Part shown: positions 49,232 to 58,163 of the stretch, piece by piece
Layout of the letters: every line of letters starts with the position of its first letter
Position numbering within the stretch: the stretch's first letter is position 1
Origin: Bizionia argentinensis JUB59
GTDB taxonomy: Bacteria > Bacteroidota > Bacteroidia > Flavobacteriales > Flavobacteriaceae
DNA length: 64,000 nt
Reading direction: 5' to 3'
NCBI RefSeq assembly: GCF_000224335.1
Contig: NZ_AFXZ01000012.1
Location: forward strand, 1-64,000
Made by a program: the position numbers and the translations under genes
Notes under the pieces: generated by a model
Told to the model about the DNA's origin: nothing
What the model saw: the letters and a program-made list of their open reading frames with translations, nothing else
Databases searched by the model: none

Positions 49232-49367
49232 ATGACTAAATGTAATTATTACAATACAGCTTGATAAAAGATCAGACGTCAGATATTCAAGTAAGAATTA
49301 TAACTTGGTTTCAGAAAATAATATTTCAATAAAATGCTATTTAAAAACCAGGAAACATTATTACTTT

Positions 49368-49397
49368 AAAAACCACCTCAACACAGGTGGTTTTTTT
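49368..49397 (+). terminator. second terminator, directly upstream of rlmB
   Basis: AAAACCACCT and AGGTGGTTTT arms around CAACAC, with a T7 run. It ends just before the rlmB -7 box. No gene lies between it and the SusD terminator, so it either backs that terminator up or ends a short RNA from 49232-49390. Confidence 0.8.
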
Positions 49398-49398
49398 A

Positions 49399-49406
49399 TA
49401 CCTTTG
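49399..49406 (+). promoter_or_regulatory. -7 box of rlmB (TACCTTTG), four bases before the ATG
   Basis: TACCTTTG fits TAnnTTTG. Only TTTT separates it from the ATG at 49411, so the transcript should start at or next to the first codon and be leaderless. The -33 region is taken up by the terminator hairpin. Confidence 0.55.
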
Positions 49407-49410
49407 TTTT

Positions 49411-50148
49411 ATGGAAAATGAGACACAAATTTTTGGCTTACATTCGGTAATTGAAGCAATTCAAGCTGGAAAAACAATTGAAAAAATTTTTATTCAAAAA
49501 GGTTTACAAGGTGGGCTTTCGCACGAGTTGGAGTCATTGATCAGAAAAGAAGGTATAAATGCATCTTATGTTCCTGTAGAAAAGTTAAACCGTCTAACCT
49601 CCAGTAACCATCAAGGTGTTGTGGCGCAAATATCGCCTATTGCTTACTATGACATTGAGGATTTAGTTTTGGATGTTATTGAATCAGGTAAAACACCCCT
49701 GTTTTTACTATTGGATCAATTGAGTGATGTTCGTAATTTTGGAGCTATTATTCGAACAGCAGAATGTACTGGTGTTAATGGGATTATTATTCAGAAAAAA
49801 GGAAGCGCTCCTATAAATGGTGATACCATTAAAACAAGTGCTGGCGCTGTTTTTAAAATGCCTATTTGCCGCGTGGACCATATAAAAGATGCCATGTTTC
49901 ACATGCAAGCTTCAGGCATAAAGCTTATAGCTGCTACAGAAAAAACAAATGACACGATTTATGATATAGATTTCACTGGACCGTGCGCTATTATTATGGG
50001 CTCTGAAGGACGCGGAATTAATCCCTCTGTTTTAAAACTAGCCGATCATAAAGCTAAACTTCCACTTCTTGGCACTATAGAATCTTTAAATGTTTCTGTT
50101 GCCTGTGGCGCATTTCTTTACGAAGTAGTTAGACAGCGTTTAGTTTAA
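49411..50148 (+). CDS. rlmB: 23S rRNA (guanosine-2'-O-)-methyltransferase, TrmH/SpoU family
   Basis: 245 residues from ATG 49411; an upstream GTG at 49387 lies in a terminator stem and is rejected. An N-terminal substrate-binding domain (IFGLHSVIEAIQAGKTIEKI) is followed by the SPOUT knot methyltransferase: RNFGAIIRTAECTGVNGI, IIMGSEGRGINPSVL, SLNVSVACGAFLYEVVRQR. RlmB methylates G2251 in E. coli 23S rRNA; this assignment fits but other TrmH enzymes are similar. Its stop codon directly abuts that of the convergent rhomboid gene. Confidence 0.85.
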   Translation: MENETQIFGLHSVIEAIQAGKTIEKIFIQKGLQGGLSHELESLIRKEGINASYVPVEKLNRLTSSNHQGVVAQISPIAYYDIEDLVLDVIESGKTPLFLLLDQLSDVRNFGAIIRTAECTGVNGIIIQKKGSAPINGDTIKTSAGAVFKMPICRVDHIKDAMFHMQASGIKLIAATEKTNDTIYDIDFTGPCAIIMGSEGRGINPSVLKLADHKAKLPLLGTIESLNVSVACGAFLYEVVRQRLV

Positions 50149-50901
50149 TCAATCGTCTGACTTTTTAAAAATATAATTAATAGTTAGTCCTTGTGAATTA
50201 TTTTCACTTTTTTCAGGTAATACTGTTTCTGGTTCGGGTTGGCTTTCAACAAAATTTCCATCGGCATCAAAATGCTTTAAAAAAGGATCATCGGCTTCAT
50301 TATAACTTGGTTGTTCCCAATGGTATTTACTGGGCTTTGGAATATCCTTTTTAAAAATAAAGGCAAATACAAAGCCCACAATTAAACCTGATAAATGGCC
50401 TTCCCAAGAAACACCATCTTTTATTGGTAGCACATACCAAATCATACTTCCATATAGAAAAATAACCAGTAAACTCAACGCTATTAATCGGAAGTGTTTG
50501 GTGATAATTCCTTTAAAAAACAAAAAACTTACCAAAACATAAATTAATCCACTAATACCAATATGATATGCAGGTCTTCCAATACCCCACGTTAAGAGGC
50601 CTGAAAGTATAATACCTAAAATCAGTATTTTCCATGCCATTTGCCTATAGAAGTAAAACAAACCAGCGGTTAAAACAAATAGCGGAATGGTGTTATGATA
50701 GAGGTGCGTAATTCCCGAATGAATAAATGGACTAAATATAACTCCGCGCAACCCCGATAATTTTTGAGGAAAAATACCGAAAACAGTAAAGTTTACTCGA
50801 AAGCGAATTTCAACCCAGAACACCAACCATATTAACAAAGTAAATGCCACAGGTACTAAAACCACGCTATTAGAAAACTTAAATTCTTCTTGACTTTTCA
50901 T
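50149..50901 (-). CDS. rhomboid-family intramembrane serine protease
   Basis: 250 residues with about six membrane helices. The catalytic Ser117 is in HIGISGLIY, His169 in WEGHLSGLIVG, and the oxyanion Asn70 in HLYHN, so it should be active. The last 60 residues are a soluble hydrophilic tail. Rhomboids cut membrane proteins within the bilayer. Convergent with rlmB, and no substrate is visible nearby. Confidence 0.9.
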   Translation of the reverse strand: MKSQEEFKFSNSVVLVPVAFTLLIWLVFWVEIRFRVNFTVFGIFPQKLSGLRGVIFSPFIHSGITHLYHNTIPLFVLTAGLFYFYRQMAWKILILGIILSGLLTWGIGRPAYHIGISGLIYVLVSFLFFKGIITKHFRLIALSLLVIFLYGSMIWYVLPIKDGVSWEGHLSGLIVGFVFAFIFKKDIPKPSKYHWEQPSYNEADDPFLKHFDADGNFVESQPEPETVLPEKSENNSQGLTINYIFKKSDD

Positions 50902-51041
50902 AACTAATCTTTAACAAATAGTTAACCATTATTACGCGTCTGAAAAATTGTCAGTCATAAAAATAATAGCTTTATTACAAATTGTTAATCAAAATGTACG
51001 AAACCAATCTTATTGTTCCTATTATATTATAAATTTACCAC

Positions 51042-52319
51042 ATGAATGAACCTTTAGCAGAACGTTTAAGACCTAAATCACTTGATGAGTATATAAGTCA
51101 AGCGCATTTAGTGGGGCCAAATGGTACGTTAACCAATCAAATAAAACAGGGCTTAATCCCGTCTCTAATTCTTTGGGGACCACCAGGAATAGGTAAAACC
51201 ACTTTAGCAAATATTATTGCTACAGAATCCAAGAGACCATTTTATACGTTAAGTGCTATAAATTCTGGAGTTAAAGATATTCGCGAGGTTATAGATAAAG
51301 CAAAACAATCTGGTGGATTATTTACCACCAAAAACCCCATACTATTTATTGATGAAATTCATCGCTTTAGTAAATCGCAACAAGACTCATTATTACAAGC
51401 CGTTGAAAAAGGTTGGGTAACGCTAATTGGCGCTACCACTGAAAACCCAAGTTTTGAAGTTATTCCAGCCTTATTATCGCGTTGTCAAGTTTATATACTA
51501 AATGCTTTTAATAAAGCTGATTTAGAAGCACTTTTAAAGCGTGCCATGGAAGAAGATAGCTACTTGTCGCAAAAAAAAATCACACTTAAGGAAACCGAAG
51601 CCCTATTGCGTGTTTCGGGCGGTGATGCAAGGAAACTATTGAATATTTTTGAATTGATTGTCAATTCGCATGAAACCGAAGATATAGTAATTACCAACGA
51701 ATTGGTTACACAACGCATCCAAAGTAATACAGCTCGCTATGACAAAACTGGTGAACAACATTACGATATTATTTCGGCGCTTATAAAATCCATTCGTGGT
51801 AGCGACCCAAATGCGGCTGTTTACTATCTGGCACGTATGATAGAAGGCGGCGAAGATGTTAAGTTTATTGCTAGGCGTTTATTAATTTTAGCTAGTGAAG
51901 ATATTGGAAATGCCAACCCCACAGCTTTAGTAATTGCCAATAATACGTTTCAGGCTGTATCCACTATTGGCCATCCTGAATCACGAATTATTTTAAGCCA
52001 ATGTATTACCTATTTAGCTTGTTCTCCTAAAAGTAACGCGGCATATATGGCAATAAATCATGCCCAACAAATAGTTAAGCAAACAGGCGATTTAAGCGTG
52101 CCCCTATCCATAAGAAACGCACCTACAAAACTCATGAAGGAAATTGGATATGGCGAAAACTACCAATATGCACATAGCTATGAGAACAATTTTGCTAAAC
52201 AAGAGTTTTTACCACAGGAAATAAGCAATACCAAATTTTATGAGCCTGGTAATAATGCGCGCGAAAATGCACATCGCGAATTTTTAAAGAATCGTTGGCA
52301 AGATAAATACGGATATTAA
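51042..52319 (+). CDS. rarA: replication-associated recombination protein A (MgsA/RarA AAA+ ATPase)
   Basis: 425 residues. Walker A is GPPGIGKT (46-53) and Walker [10 protein letters not shown]. The N-terminal [20 protein letters not shown] and the C-terminal MgsA part ([20 protein letters not shown]) are characteristic. It acts at stalled replication forks. The region before it has TAAATTTA, one change from the promoter box. Confidence 0.95.
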   Translation: MNEPLAERLRPKSLDEYISQAHLVGPNGTLTNQIKQGLIPSLILWGPPGIGKTTLANIIATESKRPFYTLSAINSGVKDIREVIDKAKQSGGLFTTKNPILFIDEIHRFSKSQQDSLLQAVEKGWVTLIGATTENPSFEVIPALLSRCQVYILNAFNKADLEALLKRAMEEDSYLSQKKITLKETEALLRVSGGDARKLLNIFELIVNSHETEDIVITNELVTQRIQSNTARYDKTGEQHYDIISALIKSIRGSDPNAAVYYLARMIEGGEDVKFIARRLLILASEDIGNANPTALVIANNTFQAVSTIGHPESRIILSQCITYLACSPKSNAAYMAINHAQQIVKQTGDLSVPLSIRNAPTKLMKEIGYGENYQYAHSYENNFAKQEFLPQEISNTKFYEPGNNARENAHREFLKNRWQDKYGY

Positions 52320-52355
52320 TAGTTTAATCTGATAAAATTAAAATTTGATTTTTGC

Positions 52356-53045
52356 CTAGAGGTAAGATTTTAAATCTATCAAACTTGTAACCTGCTTTAT
52401 ATTATCTTCAATTTTAACGCCGTGATAATTAAAACAAATGGCATCTATACCGTAACTTAAGGCGCCTAAAATATCCGCTTCCATGTTATCACCAATCATA
52501 ATACTTTTAGCTTTTTTTGTCGTTGCCATATTTAAGGCATAGTCGAAAATAATAGGGTTAGGCTTTTTAACACCTGCTAATTCGGAATTGGTAACGGTAT
52601 GGAAGTAATCTAAAATTTTAGACTGTTCTAACTTTTTATGCTGCGATTCCTGAAAGCCGTTCGTAATAATATGCAAACGGTAATTTGGCTTTAAATAATC
52701 CAATAGTTCTAAAGTTCCATCGAACAAAAAATTAAAAGTCGATAAGCTCAATACATAGTCATCCGCCAATTTATATATTAAATCATCCGTAATGGCCGCA
52801 TCCATCGCTTCAAAACTATCTTTTAACCTTCGGTAACGCAGTGAATCCTTATCTATTTGATCATCACGATATAGTTTCCAATACCTTAAGTTTATTGGTT
52901 CATATATTTTTAAGAAACCAATAATATCAACTTCAATATTATGCGTCTTAAATATTTTTTCAAAAGTTAATGCCGAATTTTTATCAAAATCCCATAATGT
53001 ATGGTCTAAATCAAAAAAAACATCTGTAATTCCGTTAAGCTTCAT
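52356..53045 (-). CDS. YjjG-family HAD hydrolase (noncanonical pyrimidine nucleotidase)
   Basis: 229 residues. HAD motif I is VFFDLDHTLWDFDKNS with the nucleophile Asp, motif II is HIITNGFQESQ, Lys is in GVKKPNPIIF, and motif IV is MIGDNMEADILGALSYG. YjjG enzymes hydrolyse modified pyrimidine nucleotides as house-cleaning. Its start overlaps the end of the deacetylase-like gene by 11 bases. Confidence 0.85.
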   Translation of the reverse strand: MKLNGITDVFFDLDHTLWDFDKNSALTFEKIFKTHNIEVDIIGFLKIYEPINLRYWKLYRDDQIDKDSLRYRRLKDSFEAMDAAITDDLIYKLADDYVLSLSTFNFLFDGTLELLDYLKPNYRLHIITNGFQESQHKKLEQSKILDYFHTVTNSELAGVKKPNPIIFDYALNMATTKKAKSIMIGDNMEADILGALSYGIDAICFNYHGVKIEDNIKQVTSLIDLKSYL

Positions 53046-54336
53046 TTGTAGATTCTAATATCATATTAAACAATTCTTTATAGCCACTCCATCGTTCTTT
53101 ATCACTGAATGTATAGTTATGAAAAACAGATACAAATTCGCCATCTACCATTTTGACTTGATTGATAACTCGCTGTAAAGCTTCTTTTTTATCTAATAAT
53201 GATTGATGTCTTAAAAGCGTATAATCTAAAACATGATACGCCGTTATTTTTAATGGGGTTTGTATCTCAAAATCCAAATCGTAAAAGAAAAAAGGTGTGC
53301 AGGTTCCTGCTCGAAAACCAACTTGATTGACATAACCCATGGTATAATCTTCCAAAATCTCTATTTCAACTAGATTCCGATAAGATTTAGGAATATTCAA
53401 TTTCGAAAACGAATGTCTAGATGCCAACAAAGAGGTGTTTAAAATAGACTCCATGCGCTTTTTTTCTTTTTTTAAAATTTTGATATTATCTAAAGCAAAA
53501 TAGGAGGCTTTTAAACCGACACTGCAGTAATCTGCTACTTGCTTTATCAAAGAAATCAGTTCCTTTCTTTGAGCATTGATACCTTTATCATAAGTAGAAT
53601 AATCGCCTAACAAAAAGAAAAACTGAAATTTAGTTTTATATTGTTTCTGCCTGTTAATTATATATTTAAACGTATCGTCTGGATCGTGTTTCAAGCCTAA
53701 TAAGACCATCGAACGTATATACAATTTATGAAACTTAAAGCCTGATAAATCCTTAAGCGCACCGCCAAACGTGCGCATTAAGCCTTTTAATTTAAATTCA
53801 TAAGCTGAAGGCACATCTATAATATTCTTTATAGCATAACTTCTCTTTGGAAATATAAAATCAGGATATTTAGTTTCTAATATTTTCTTGAATTTGTAAG
53901 CCCAAATATCGACTACTGGTTGGTGTAAAAAACTGTGATTAAACGCTAAGCTCTCAACGGCAGTAAAACGACCATATTCATCTTTTACATGTGGCAAATA
54001 CTCTTCATAGCGACTTAGCATATAGAAAGTAGCTGCAAAAAGATCATATGGAATACAACTCTTTTCATTAGTGGCAAAAAAACATTTAGTTTCCTCCCAG
54101 TCATGAACTTGAATCTCAACATCGGACAAGCCCTGCTCAAACATTAAATCGTTACTTTTAACAAACAACTCATTTCCTAATGGCTGTTTAGTATAAGACA
54201 TTTTTAAGGAATTATGTGAAATAAAATCCTCAACCGTTGTTGTAAATGATACGGGTATTTGTAATACTCTGGTAAATATGTGCTTAAATGCATACTTAAT
54301 TCGTGGTGTTATTTGATGCGTATATATGAGTATCAT
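53035..54336 (-). CDS. polysaccharide deacetylase-like protein, probably inactive
   Basis: 433 residues, no signal peptide. It matches the flavobacterial polysaccharide deacetylase family in layout: an N-terminal helper domain (FAATFYMLSRYEEYLPH), then the NodB-like region, then ILEDYTMGYVNQVGFRAGT and FFFYDLD. Active homologues, as I remember them, have DxD in motif 1 and GIHPS in motif 2. Here these read DVP (174-176) and GLKAS, with Lys276 where a metal-binding His is expected. It overlaps radC by one base (TAATG) and yjjG by 11 bases, so it is part of the same operon. Confidence 0.7.
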   Translation of the reverse strand: MILIYTHQITPRIKYAFKHIFTRVLQIPVSFTTTVEDFISHNSLKMSYTKQPLGNELFVKSNDLMFEQGLSDVEIQVHDWEETKCFFATNEKSCIPYDLFAATFYMLSRYEEYLPHVKDEYGRFTAVESLAFNHSFLHQPVVDIWAYKFKKILETKYPDFIFPKRSYAIKNIIDVPSAYEFKLKGLMRTFGGALKDLSGFKFHKLYIRSMVLLGLKHDPDDTFKYIINRQKQYKTKFQFFFLLGDYSTYDKGINAQRKELISLIKQVADYCSVGLKASYFALDNIKILKKEKKRMESILNTSLLASRHSFSKLNIPKSYRNLVEIEILEDYTMGYVNQVGFRAGTCTPFFFYDLDFEIQTPLKITAYHVLDYTLLRHQSLLDKKEALQRVINQVKMVDGEFVSVFHNYTFSDKERWSGYKELFNMILESTNEA

Positions 54337-55034
54337 TAGAGTAAGTTATCGTCAGCGAAGCTAAAATAAGCCTTTTCAGTAATTATCAGATGATCGAGAA
54401 CTTTAATATCTAAACTTTCGCCTGCTTTTTTTAATTTTTGAGTAATTTGCTTATCTGCTTCACTCGGTTTTAATGTTCCTGAAGGATGATTGTGGGCTAA
54501 AATTATGCCTACGGCACCAAACTCCAAAGCAGTTTTAAGAACCAAACGAACATCTACCAGCGTACCTGTAATTCCACCTTTGCTCAATTGTTGTTTTTGT
54601 AAAACTTTATTAGAATTGTTTAAATAGATAATCCAAAACTCTTCATGTGGCAATTCGCCAATTATGGGTTGCATAAGCTCGAAAACAGAAACGCTGGAGG
54701 TTATCTTTTTTCGTTCCAAAGCTTCTTCACCTCTACGTCTTCTTCCCAGTTCCATAGCAGCAGCAATAGAAATAGCCTTTGCTTCACCAATTCCTTTAAA
54801 AGCCATGAGTTGTGTGAGACTTAATTTTCCGAGTTGGCTTAAATTATTATCGACACTTGCCAAAATACGCTTGCATAAATCCAGTGCACTTTCAGTACGA
54901 TTTCCAGAACCAATTATAATGGCCACCAATTCGGCATCGCTTAAAGCTGCTTTGCCTTTGTCTCGTAATTTTTCGCGTGGTTGATCGTCTTGGCTCCAAT
55001 TTTTAATGGAAAATGATTGTGGTTTATCCTGCAT
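54336..55034 (-). CDS. radC: RadC-family JAB-domain protein
   Basis: 232 residues. An N-terminal helix-hairpin-helix region (QLMAFKGIGEAKAISIAAAM) precedes the JAMM metalloprotease-like domain, with the metal ligands in LAHNHPSGTLKPSEAD and EFWIIYLNNSNKVL. It is named for DNA repair, though direct evidence for that role is weak. It sits in the mpl-radC-deacetylase-yjjG run and is coupled to the next gene by TAATG. Confidence 0.92.
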   Translation of the reverse strand: MQDKPQSFSIKNWSQDDQPREKLRDKGKAALSDAELVAIIIGSGNRTESALDLCKRILASVDNNLSQLGKLSLTQLMAFKGIGEAKAISIAAAMELGRRRRGEEALERKKITSSVSVFELMQPIIGELPHEEFWIIYLNNSNKVLQKQQLSKGGITGTLVDVRLVLKTALEFGAVGIILAHNHPSGTLKPSEADKQITQKLKKAGESLDIKVLDHLIITEKAYFSFADDNLL

Positions 55035-55143
55035 GGATTAAATATAGAAATTGTAGAAGTCAACTGCAATTAAATGGGTCTTAAATAATTAGACCTTCTT
55101 CATTTGGTATATTGAAATAAAACCTAACCCTTAAAAAAATCGA

Positions 55144-56499
55144 TTAGTTCATCAATTTCTTTACCTCATCAAAATCCAATCCACCATAATTCCCTGAACT
55201 CATTAATAACAAGGCTGTATCCTTAAATTTTTCTGAGAATAAGAACGACTTAAATTCTTCAGGATCCGTATAAATAAGTAAGTTTTCAAATTCAAAAGCA
55301 TTAGCAATTTGTTCTTTTGAAACAGATTTTAACTTCTTAATTTCAACGGCATCTGGCGAATAGAAAACAACAGCTACATCTGCAGCATCTAAAGCTCCTT
55401 TATATTCTTTTAGAAATTCTGCACTCAAACTACTATAGGTGTGAAGTTCCAAGCAGGCTATTAATTTCTTACTTTCATACTGTGCTTTTACAGCTTGTGT
55501 GGTTGCTAAAACTTTACTTGGCGAATGGGCAAAATCTTTATAAGCCACACTCGTTTTACTTTCAGCAATTTTCTCTAATCGTTTGCTGGCACCTGAAAAT
55601 GTGGCAATGGCTTCGTAGAAATCATCTTCGTCAATTCCCATATGTTGGCAAATCCATTTGGCTCCTGCTAAATTATTTAGATTGTGTTTTCCGAAAATCT
55701 CAATCGGAAGTGGTCCTTCTGGTGTTTCCAAAAGCGTTTCGCCATTTTCAACTATATATTCTGGTGTATAATATGGTAATTTACGAATTGGATTTTCAGA
55801 AGCTTCTACAACTCTTACTACTTCAGCATCTTCCGCATTATAGCTTATACTTCCACCGTTTACAATGCTATCCACAAATATTTCAAACTGCTCCACATAA
55901 TTTTCATAAGTTGGAAACACATTAATATGGTCCCAAGCAATACCACTTAACAAGGCTATATTTGGTTTATATAAATGGAATTTTGGTCGCATATCTATTG
56001 GTGAGCTTAAATATTCATCGCCTTCTAAAACAATAAAATCATTGTCGTCCGTCAGTTTCACCATCACATCAAAACCTTCCAATTGTGCGCCAACCATATA
56101 GTCTACATCACGATCGTGAAAATGCATGACATGCAAGATCATAGAAGTAATAGTCGTTTTTCCATGACTACCACCAATAACCACACGCGTTTTAGTTTTA
56201 GATTGTTCGTAGAGAAACTCTGGGTAACTATAGATTTTCAAACCTAGTTCTTGAGCTTTTAACAACTCTGAATTATCAGCTTTGGCATGCATACCTAAAA
56301 CAACAGCATCTAAAGTCGAAGAAATTTTTTCTGGAAACCATCCAAATGATTCCGGCAATAATCCTTTAGCTTCTAACCTAGATTTTGAAGGATTAAAAAT
56401 AGTATCATCACTTCCTGTTACTAGATATCCTTTATTGTGTAAAGCAATGGCTAAATTATGCATCGCTGCACCGCCTATGGCTATAAAATGTACGTTCAT
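55144..56499 (-). CDS. mpl: UDP-N-acetylmuramate:L-alanyl-gamma-D-glutamyl-meso-DAP ligase
   Basis: Mpl reattaches recycled murein tripeptide to UDP-MurNAc in peptidoglycan recycling. 451 residues of the Mur ligase fold: Rossmann N-terminus HFIAIGGAAMHNLAIALHNK, P-loop GGSHGKTT (109-116), LEGDEYLSSPIDMRPKFHLY, and HNLNNLAGAKWICQHMGI. Start ATG 56499 follows TATCTTTA, one change from the promoter box. Confidence 0.88.
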   Translation of the reverse strand: MNVHFIAIGGAAMHNLAIALHNKGYLVTGSDDTIFNPSKSRLEAKGLLPESFGWFPEKISSTLDAVVLGMHAKADNSELLKAQELGLKIYSYPEFLYEQSKTKTRVVIGGSHGKTTITSMILHVMHFHDRDVDYMVGAQLEGFDVMVKLTDDNDFIVLEGDEYLSSPIDMRPKFHLYKPNIALLSGIAWDHINVFPTYENYVEQFEIFVDSIVNGGSISYNAEDAEVVRVVEASENPIRKLPYYTPEYIVENGETLLETPEGPLPIEIFGKHNLNNLAGAKWICQHMGIDEDDFYEAIATFSGASKRLEKIAESKTSVAYKDFAHSPSKVLATTQAVKAQYESKKLIACLELHTYSSLSAEFLKEYKGALDAADVAVVFYSPDAVEIKKLKSVSKEQIANAFEFENLLIYTDPEEFKSFLFSEKFKDTALLLMSSGNYGGLDFDEVKKLMN

Positions 56500-56914
56500 A
56501 GAGTTATTCTGTATAAAAAGTAAAGATAGGGATTGGAATTAATTTGAATTAATAATTTTGATAGAAATATTTTTATCAAACGAATTATACAGGTTTTTAT
56601 ACCAAGATAAGCGCAGATACTCGAAGAAATAAGAACTATTAGTTTTAAACAGATGTTTTTTACACCAATTGCACGAATTATGACTAATTATTACGCGCAG
56701 ATTCAAAGAGATATGACAGAGATAAGTGGAGAGTTTTTAATCCTACAAAACATAACAACTAATAACTTTGCGCCTTTGCAAGAAAATATTTTTGACACGA
56801 ATTGCATTAATTATAACTCATAAACACGCTAAAATTCACGTGAAAATTTATTAAATATTTAAATAAACCTTCGCAATCTAACAAGAAACAACTAAAACTG
56901 GTTCCAGAGAAACA
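56500..56914. other. intergenic stretch with degenerate repeats, no gene
   Basis: 415 bases with no credible open frame. Two related segments of about 35 bases lie at 56663-56697 and 56794-56829, both built on CAATTGCACGAATTAT-like text and ending in CGC. Between them AACTTTGCGCCTTTGCAAGA occurs at 56763-56782. Such motifs recur as scattered noncoding repeats in Bacteroidota, as I recall. Confidence 0.5.
56663..56829. repeat. degenerate dispersed repeat (acgaatt family)
   Basis: The copies share (A/G)ACAC-AATTGCA-AATTAT-ACT and a CGC end, with several changes. The segment between includes a GCAAAG-type repeat. I judge them relics of a scattered intergenic element. Confidence 0.4.
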
Positions 56915-57868
56915 CTAATCACTTTCAATTAACCTTTTCTCCTTCTTAAAAATTTCAATCATCGGCAACTCCGCAATCGCTAACTGAATATATTTCAAAG
57001 CTTCCGTTTTGCGATTTTCGTGTTTGTAAATTTGTGCTAATCGATAATTCGCCCAAGCTTTAGGCTCCTTCTCCTCTGGAGTATGTCTGGACAGATAAAT
57101 GAACAAAGAACTTTTACCTTTTTTAAGTTGGATATTATTCTCTGCTGCTAATTTTCCTATTTGATAATAAGCTGCATTACGTTGATGCTCCTTTTGAGAC
57201 GTTTCAAGAACAGCAATCGCTTTTTTAGGTTGCTGTTGCTTTTCGTAGAAATTGATAAGCTTTTCATAACAGGTAATGGATCCACCAACTTGAATCGCCT
57301 TTTTATAGTACTTCTCGGCTAATTCCGATTTTTTATCATATTCGTAAATAGCTCCTTTAGCCAAATAACCATCTACTTTAGAAAGAGCTTCTAATTGATT
57401 CGCATACTCTAATGATTTCTTAATACTGCCTCCAAAAATACCCGGTAATTGCATATAAAACTCTACTAAAGCCCAACGTGCATCAATATGTTTGGCATCT
57501 AATTGTGAAGCTTTTAAAAAAGCATTTTCTATATCACTAACTAACATTAAAGCGCTTATTTTATTAACTTCAAGAGCTTTCATGCCCAAAGCACCACCAT
57601 ATTTATATTGATTATTTGCTTGATTTGGTTCTAATGTAATCAAATGTTTATATTGAATTATTGCATCATCCCATTTGGCTTGATGGGCATAAGTATCTCC
57701 TAACATCTCGATACTTTTTATATGCCTCGGATTACTAATAACATAAGGTTTTATTAGGGCTTCTGCTTCTTTGTATTGCTTTCGTTCTAACAACTGTTCA
57801 ACAGAATCTAAAGTCTGTTGTGCCACACCCAAAAACGGAAACAATAAACACAATAGCAGCTTTCTCAT
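56915..57868 (-). CDS. secreted TPR-repeat protein
   Basis: 317 residues from ATG 57868. A longer frame to 57889 is rejected because its start lies inside the promoter box TATCTTTG. Residues 1-17 are a signal peptide (LLCLLFPFLGVAQ). At least six TPR units follow, for example YKEAEALIKPYV, WDDAIIQYKHLI, SELAEKYYKKAI and TEALKYIQLAI. It probably acts as a periplasmic scaffold. It is divergent from the alpha-2-macroglobulin gene. Confidence 0.8.
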   Translation of the reverse strand: MRKLLLCLLFPFLGVAQQTLDSVEQLLERKQYKEAEALIKPYVISNPRHIKSIEMLGDTYAHQAKWDDAIIQYKHLITLEPNQANNQYKYGGALGMKALEVNKISALMLVSDIENAFLKASQLDAKHIDARWALVEFYMQLPGIFGGSIKKSLEYANQLEALSKVDGYLAKGAIYEYDKKSELAEKYYKKAIQVGGSITCYEKLINFYEKQQQPKKAIAVLETSQKEHQRNAAYYQIGKLAAENNIQLKKGKSSLFIYLSRHTPEEKEPKAWANYRLAQIYKHENRKTEALKYIQLAIAELPMIEIFKKEKRLIESD

Positions 57869-57886
57869 AGGTTGATGTCGAATTTT

Positions 57887-57894
57887 CAAAGATA
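57887..57894 (-). promoter_or_regulatory. -7 box of the TPR gene (TATCTTTG)
   Basis: The minus strand reads TATCTTTG, 18 bases before the ATG at 57868. It fixes the start by ruling out the upstream in-frame ATG at 57889. Confidence 0.55.
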
Positions 57895-58163
57895 ACTTTT
57901 CAAACTGAAACTTTAGTATTCAGTATATAAGTTACTATCAATTTGAACAAATTGCTGAAGATATTTCCCTTACTACAAATGACGTCTTACGAAATCAAAA
58001 GGAGTGTTTGCACATTATCACTTTTTTGGAACGGCTTTTGAATGTTAACTTTAGATAATAAAAACACCCTGAAACAGTTCTAATTATGGAAATCGCGCCT
58101 GAAATGCTTAATTTTAACCGAAGCGAATCCGTTTTATTTAGGAACAGCTATAAGAATAAATAC

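Noticed and set aside
55482-55925. 147-codon open frame on the plus strand opposite mpl
   Set aside because: It lies wholly within a well-supported gene, has unusual composition (many Gln, Leu and Phe in runs), and shows no recognisable domain.
58044-58051. GTTAACTT upstream of the macroglobulin gene, as a fifth ECF site
   Set aside because: The sequence 15 bases later is CCCTG, not ATTAA, so the second box is absent.
57916-58067. Plus-strand open stretch of about 50 codons between the TPR and macroglobulin genes
   Set aside because: No start codon, no ribosome-loading signal and no recognised similarity. Chance in AT-rich spacer is as likely as a remnant.
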